This document shows positions 13,096 through 15,980 of a DNA stretch of 15,980 bases, piece after piece. Origin of the DNA: Pseudomonadota bacterium. Lineage in GTDB: Bacteria; Pseudomonadota; Alphaproteobacteria; Caulobacterales; Caulobacteraceae. Within the stretch, counting starts at the first letter, position 1. The number at the start of each line of letters is the position of its first letter. The stretch is taken from the NCBI GenBank assembly GCA_023433585.1, contig JAEZCL010000320.1, positions 1-15,980 of the forward strand. The letters run 5' to 3'. The notes beneath the pieces were generated by a model that saw nothing but the letters and a program-made list of their open reading frames with translations, was not told the DNA's origin and did no database searches. The translations under genes were made by a program, and so were the position numbers.

Positions 13096-13111
13096 CATTT
13101 GCACAAGGGGC

Positions 13112-13801
13112 TCAGGGCGCCGGACCGGCGTTGGACTCCTCATCCGAAAAACAGTCCAATTGGAGTCTGACGGCCTTCTCCGTGCGGGGGTCGCCGGTGA
13201 GGCGGGCCAGGGCTTTGACCTCGGCGGCCAGGATGCTGAGCGCGTTTGTGGACAGGCGGCTGCTCGGGGGGCGCGGGGGCGGGGCGGGGCGTTCCGCCGC
13301 CTCGCGGTCCATGCGGGCGCGGCGTTCGGCCTCCTGCTCCTCGCGGGCGATGGGCTTCATGTCCTTGTAGAGCCGCATCCAGCCCCGCGCCTCGATCAGC
13401 CGCCCGGCGGCGAAGGCGGCCTGGACGTGAGCCCAGGCCGTGTCGACCATCTGGGTCGCGGTGAGGGGCGCGTCGGGGGGCGGGGTCTGGGACGGCGTTG
13501 GGGGCATGGCGAAGGAGTCCTCTTGCAGCGGCGGTTTGGATTCAGGTGCGGATTCAGGCCCGGGGGGCAGCGCCGGGTCTGGCGCAGGATCTGGCGCGAT
13601 GAAGGGGGCGGTCTGGTCGGCGCGGCGCCAGCCTTCCTGCTTGGCGCGCCAGCGGAAGGTGGAGAGCTTCAGGCCGTGGCGCTCGCACACCTCGGGCCCG
13701 CCTGCGCCGGCCAGATAGTCGGCCTTGGCGGCGGCCCAGCGGGCGCGGGCCCTGGCGGTGTCGAACACGGGCGGGCTGTCGGGAAGGTATCGAATGGACA
13801 T
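13112..13801 (-). CDS. Hypothetical protein: N-terminal HTH-like domain, proline-rich linker, helical C terminus
   Basis: I do not recognise this gene with certainty. From ATG 13801 it has 229 residues. Residues ~27-60 (KADYLAGAGGPEVCERHGLK to WRAKQEGWRR) look like a helix-turn-helix of the sort found in phage terminase small subunits. Residues 66-112 are very Pro/Ala-rich, probably disordered. Residues 113-170 form charged helices (AWAHVQAAFAAGRLIEARGW, then MKPIAREEQEAERRARMDREAAE), followed by a short Pro run and a final helix (184-218). An in-frame GTG at 13873 would add 24 residues, but the peptide there looks non-native. No phage genes are nearby, so a domesticated or unrelated regulator is as likely as a phage remnant. 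Codon use is high-GC like the neighbours. It converges on recO and diverges from the serine hydrolase. Confidence 0.65.
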   Translation of the reverse strand: MSIRYLPDSPPVFDTARARARWAAAKADYLAGAGGPEVCERHGLKLSTFRWRAKQEGWRRADQTAPFIAPDPAPDPALPPGPESAPESKPPLQEDSFAMPPTPSQTPPPDAPLTATQMVDTAWAHVQAAFAAGRLIEARGWMRLYKDMKPIAREEQEAERRARMDREAAERPAPPPRPPSSRLSTNALSILAAEVKALARLTGDPRTEKAVRLQLDCFSDEESNAGPAP

Positions 13802-13931
13802 GCCGGGCAGTTTGAGACGTGCGGGAGCGATGGGGCGAAAAACCGGTCTCGGGCCGCCAGACCCCGTTTTCACGCGGGATTGATCGCGGGGAATGCGGGG
13901 ATTTCGGCCCGGCGCGGCGGTCGAGGTCGCG

Positions 13932-13956
13932 TTGACGGGCCGGAACAGGCATGATC
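13932..13956 (+). promoter_or_regulatory. Possible promoter of the serine hydrolase gene
   Basis: TTGACGG (13932-13938) is followed after 10 bases by GCATGATC (13949-13956). This fits the Caulobacter housekeeping layout TTGACGS-N10-14-GCTANAWC with 6 of 8 matches in the -10 part. The spacing is at the short end of the range, so support is moderate. A start near 13963 would leave a leader of about 27 bases. Confidence 0.35.
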
Positions 13957-13989
13957 GGCCCGTCGCGCCGGGGGTGATCCGGCGCCGGT

Positions 13990-15237
13990 GTGAATGAGAG
14001 CGCGGGCGTGTTTTTCAGACGATGGATTCCCTTTGTCCTGACCCTGGTCCTGGGGCTGGCGGTCATGAGCACGCCGTGGAGCACGCCGTGGGGCGGGCCG
14101 GGCGGGCTTCAGGTCGCGGAGACGGCCGAGGCGGTGGAGCACATCGCGCTGACGCGCCCGGCGGCGGTCATGGTGGACGCGCTGCCGCTGACCTCGGCGC
14201 GGCTGGATGACCTTGTGGCGCGGGGCGGGTTCAACGGGGCGGTGCTGGCGGCGCGAGGGGACGAGGTGGTCCTGCGCAAGGTGTTCGGGACGGCGAATTA
14301 CGAACGGGACGAGCCGCTGACCCTGGACAGCCGGTTCCGCATCGCCTCGGTGTCCAAGCAGTTCACGGCGGCGGCGATCCTGAGGCTTCAGGACCGGGGC
14401 GTGCTGAGCGTGGATGATCCGCTGTGCCGATGGGTGCAGCCGTGCCCGGCGGCCTGGAGCGGGATCACCCTGCACCACCTGTTGAGCCATACGTCGGGGG
14501 TCAGCGACAACCTGTCCCGGCCCGGGTGGCAGGAGCGGCGGCGGATTCCGCAGACGCCGCAGGAGCTGCAGGCCGATTCCGCCGCCCTGCCGCTGGATTT
14601 CCCGCCGGGGACGCGGATGCGTTACTCCAACGCTGGATACAATCTGTTGGGCGATGTGGTGGAGGCGGCGAGCGGGCGGCCGTTTCATGAATTCCTGAGG
14701 GCCGAGTTCTTCGAGCCGCTGGAGATGGACGACACCGGCCATGACGACGGGACGGTTCAGACGGCCATGGGCTATGCTTGGCTGGAGGGGGTGAGGACGC
14801 CGCAGGACGAGCCGAACTCGTCCATCGTCCACGCCGCCGGGGCGCTGTATTCGACGCCGGGCGACCTGTTGAAATGGAGCCGGGCGCTGCATGGGGGGCG
14901 GCTGCTGTCGGCGGACAGCTATCGCCGGATGACGACGGCGCACAATCCGCCCCTGCCGACGCCGCCGAGGGGGCGGGCGCCGCGCGGGCTGGGATACGGG
15001 CTGTTCATGGCCGACATGGGCGCACGCATGGAGCCGGCGTTCCGGTCGTTCCAGATCCATCACACCGGGAGCTGGGCCGGGACGCGGGCGCTGGTCAGCT
15101 ATCAGCCGGAAACGGACGTGACGGTGATCGCCCTGTCCAACCACTATCCGCAGCGCGACGCGCTGTTCCTCATCACCCAGTGGGTGATGGCCGAGACCGG
15201 CGGCCGGCCGTTGCCGGACCGGATCGCGGACAGTTGA
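13990..15237 (+). CDS. Serine hydrolase, beta-lactamase/class C penicillin-binding protein family
   Basis: A 415-residue exported serine hydrolase. Residues ~1-28 give a basic N terminus and a hydrophobic helix (VLTLVLGLAVM), a signal peptide or anchor placing the domain in the periplasm. The three active-site motifs are present: SxxK as Ser120-Val-Ser-Lys123 in RIASVSKQFTAAAIL, YxN as Tyr212-Ser-Asn214 in MRYSNAGYNLLG, and His-Thr-Gly (358-360) in HHTGSWAG. Further family blocks are ITLHHLLSHTSGV (159-171) and LGYGLFM. This fits the Pfam Beta-lactamase family, which holds class C lactamases, D-aminopeptidases, esterases and peptidoglycan DD-peptidases. The HTG in place of KTG is typical of non-lactamase members, so antibiotic resistance should not be assumed. 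The start is GTG 13990 (MNESAG). A 12-base tandem duplication lies within codons 27-34. Confidence 0.88.
   Translation: MNESAGVFFRRWIPFVLTLVLGLAVMSTPWSTPWGGPGGLQVAETAEAVEHIALTRPAAVMVDALPLTSARLDDLVARGGFNGAVLAARGDEVVLRKVFGTANYERDEPLTLDSRFRIASVSKQFTAAAILRLQDRGVLSVDDPLCRWVQPCPAAWSGITLHHLLSHTSGVSDNLSRPGWQERRRIPQTPQELQADSAALPLDFPPGTRMRYSNAGYNLLGDVVEAASGRPFHEFLRAEFFEPLEMDDTGHDDGTVQTAMGYAWLEGVRTPQDEPNSSIVHAAGALYSTPGDLLKWSRALHGGRLLSADSYRRMTTAHNPPLPTPPRGRAPRGLGYGLFMADMGARMEPAFRSFQIHHTGSWAGTRALVSYQPETDVTVIALSNHYPQRDALFLITQWVMAETGGRPLPDRIADS
14068..14091 (+). repeat. Exact 12-base tandem duplication inside the serine hydrolase
   Basis: AGCACGCCGTGG occurs twice back-to-back (14068-14079, 14080-14091), in frame, encoding Ser-Thr-Pro-Trp twice. 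It sits just after the signal/anchor helix, in a part of the protein that is poorly conserved, so it should not damage the enzyme core. Confidence 0.9.
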
Positions 15238-15316
15238 GGGAGGGGCGGATGAGGATGAGGTCTCGGTTGAGAACCCATACAAGCCGCTGACTTTACTCAC
15301 CCGAACTCATAGTTTT

Positions 15317-15444
15317 CCGTCATCGCCGGGCCTGTCCCGGCGATCCATACGCTCGGTCAGGGCAAGGCGAGCCTTGAACGTTCGGTGTGTATGGATTCCC
15401 GGCACAAGGCCGGGAATGACGGGTGGGGGAATATGAATCCCCTA
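15317..15444 (-). repeat. Dispersed hairpin-ended repeat, copy 2
   Basis: The 106-base core (15317-15422) is the reverse complement of 1686-1791 at about 92% identity. Both terminal hairpins are fully conserved; the differences cluster in two internal patches. Weaker similarity goes on to about 15444 (GAATATGA block). It fills most of the gap between the serine hydrolase and the secreted NTF2-like gene, ending about 30 bases before the latter's start. Confidence 0.85.
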
Positions 15445-15474
15445 CCTCGCTCACACTTGATGAAAGCAGCCGAA

Positions 15475-15951
15475 ATGAAGATTCTGATCGTCGCCGCCGT
15501 GCTGATGGCCGCCGGGCCTGTGTGGGCGCAGGAGACCGAGGAAGCCGCCGTGGGGGCGGTGCTGGACCGGCTGCATCAGGCGGCGAGCGCGGCGGACGGG
15601 GCGGTCTATTTCGGCCTGTTCACGCCCGATGCGCGGTTCATCGGCACGGACGCGGGCGAGCGCTGGAGCCTGGACGAGTTCCGGGCCTATGCGGAGCCGT
15701 ATTTCTCGGCGGGGAGGGGCTGGACCTATCGGCCGACGGCGCGGACGGTCAGCGTGGCGGACATCGAGTGCCGCTGCGTCGCCTGGTTCGACGAGGTGCT
15801 GGAGAGCGCCTCATACGGCGTGGTGCGCGGGTCCGGGGTGCTGCGCCTGACGGACGAGGGCTGGAAGGTGGAGCAGTATGTGCTGAGCTTCGCCGTGCCG
15901 AACGATGCCGCGCGGGCGGTGGTCGAGGTGCTCCGGGGCGGGGGGGAGTAG
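15475..15951 (+). CDS. Secreted NTF2/SnoaL-like (DUF4440-type) protein
   Basis: A 158-residue protein with a clear Sec signal peptide: MKILIVAAVLMAAGPVWA cleaved before QETEEA, so the mature protein (~140 residues) is periplasmic. The rest fits the NTF2-like cone fold: helix VGAVLDRLHQAASAADGAVYFGLFTPDARFIG, then GERWSLDEFRAYAEPYFSAG, then beta strands ending in SGVLRLTDEGWKVEQYVLSF (GWKV-xQYVLSF is the typical last strand). No substrate can be named; NTF2-like proteins include ketosteroid isomerases, immunity-type proteins and many of unknown role. ATG 15475 is chosen for the signal peptide. ATG 15460 (five residues more) is possible; the frame open back to 15385 is only repeat sequence. Two cysteines (in IECRCVAWF) could form a disulfide or bind metal. 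Confidence 0.78.
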   Translation: MKILIVAAVLMAAGPVWAQETEEAAVGAVLDRLHQAASAADGAVYFGLFTPDARFIGTDAGERWSLDEFRAYAEPYFSAGRGWTYRPTARTVSVADIECRCVAWFDEVLESASYGVVRGSGVLRLTDEGWKVEQYVLSFAVPNDAARAVVEVLRGGGE

Positions 15952-15960
15952 GGCTCTTTC

Positions 15961-15980
15961 CTTTGTCATTCCGGCCTTCG
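15961..15980. repeat. Start of a further REP-like unit, cut by the window end
   Basis: CTTTGTCATTCCGGCC closely resembles the CTTGTCATCCCGGCC half-units at 12892 and 12943 and the GTCATTCCCGGC end of the 106-base repeat. The unit is incomplete, so its full form cannot be seen. Confidence 0.45.

Noticed and set aside
12802..13111. CRISPR array
   Set aside because: The repeated units are palindromic, alternate in orientation, and are unevenly spaced with no set of equal-length spacers; they fit REP elements instead.
11932..13143. A 403-codon minus-strand open frame over recO
   Set aside because: Reads through REP-like repeats and antisense recO; recO is clearly supported on the plus strand.
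13990..15237. Antibiotic-resistance beta-lactamase
   Set aside because: The fold family is right, but the third motif is His-Thr-Gly and the overall sequence looks like the broad esterase/DD-peptidase group rather than AmpC; resistance cannot be inferred.
13870..15300. A 476-codon minus-strand open frame
   Set aside because: Covers the serine hydrolase, whose catalytic motifs are all intact on the plus strand; the antisense product is Arg/Pro/Gln-rich and without motifs.

Overview
The window is very GC-rich DNA, apart from one AT-rich patch near 6670-6840. Its gene content and order point to an alphaproteobacterium of the Caulobacteraceae, most like Brevundimonas. This is inferred from the block bamE / cyt c chaperone / DUF177 / plsX / fabH / ihfA / merR, from a rplM-rpsI-argC run, and from Caulobacter-type promoter sequences; no database search was run. 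Most genes are core chromosomal housekeeping genes. I found no prophage, CRISPR array, defence island, transposase or secondary-metabolite cluster.

Layout. 1-1575 is the 3' part of a K+-independent H+-pumping pyrophosphatase, closed by a strong intrinsic terminator (1602-1633). 1664-1791 is a dispersed hairpin-ended repeat. bamE (minus strand, 1824-2303) diverges from a six-gene forward run: cytochrome bc1 assembly chaperone, DUF177/YceD, plsX, fabH, ihfA and a MerR-type regulator (2371-6385). The two directions share a 31-bp, nearly symmetrical promoter region. tRNA-Pro(GGG) follows at 6447-6523. Next come an AT-rich stretch and a SAM-dependent methyltransferase (6728-7486), which overlaps tail-to-tail with a minus-strand pair of small membrane protein genes (DUF2842 and a GlsB/YeaQ-like protein, 7408-7868). 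Heme A synthase (8005-9060) diverges from that pair and is preceded by a long imperfect hairpin. rplM-rpsI (9238-10223) has its own promoter and terminator. argC, a GFA-family zinc protein and recO follow, separated by GC-rich hairpin-bounded repeats. A minus-strand HTH/proline-rich protein of unknown role (13112-13801), a periplasmic beta-lactamase-fold serine hydrolase (13990-15237) and a secreted NTF2/SnoaL-like protein (15475-15951) close the window.

How the genes work together. PlsX and FabH sit at the junction of fatty-acid and phospholipid synthesis. BamE belongs to the outer-membrane protein assembly machine. Heme A synthase and the bc1 chaperone both serve respiratory-complex biogenesis, and HppA adds proton-motive force from pyrophosphate. 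Together this is an envelope and energy-metabolism neighbourhood with translation genes and a recombination repair gene.

The most interesting non-genic material is the variety of intergenic palindromic repeats: a 106-bp core in two inverted copies 13.5 kb apart, two 160-190 bp elements lying directly upstream of argC and recO, and a cluster of REP-like units between recO and its convergent neighbour. The shared bamE/chaperone promoter and the structured heme A synthase leader also stand out. I did not find convincing evidence of a wholly new multi-gene system.
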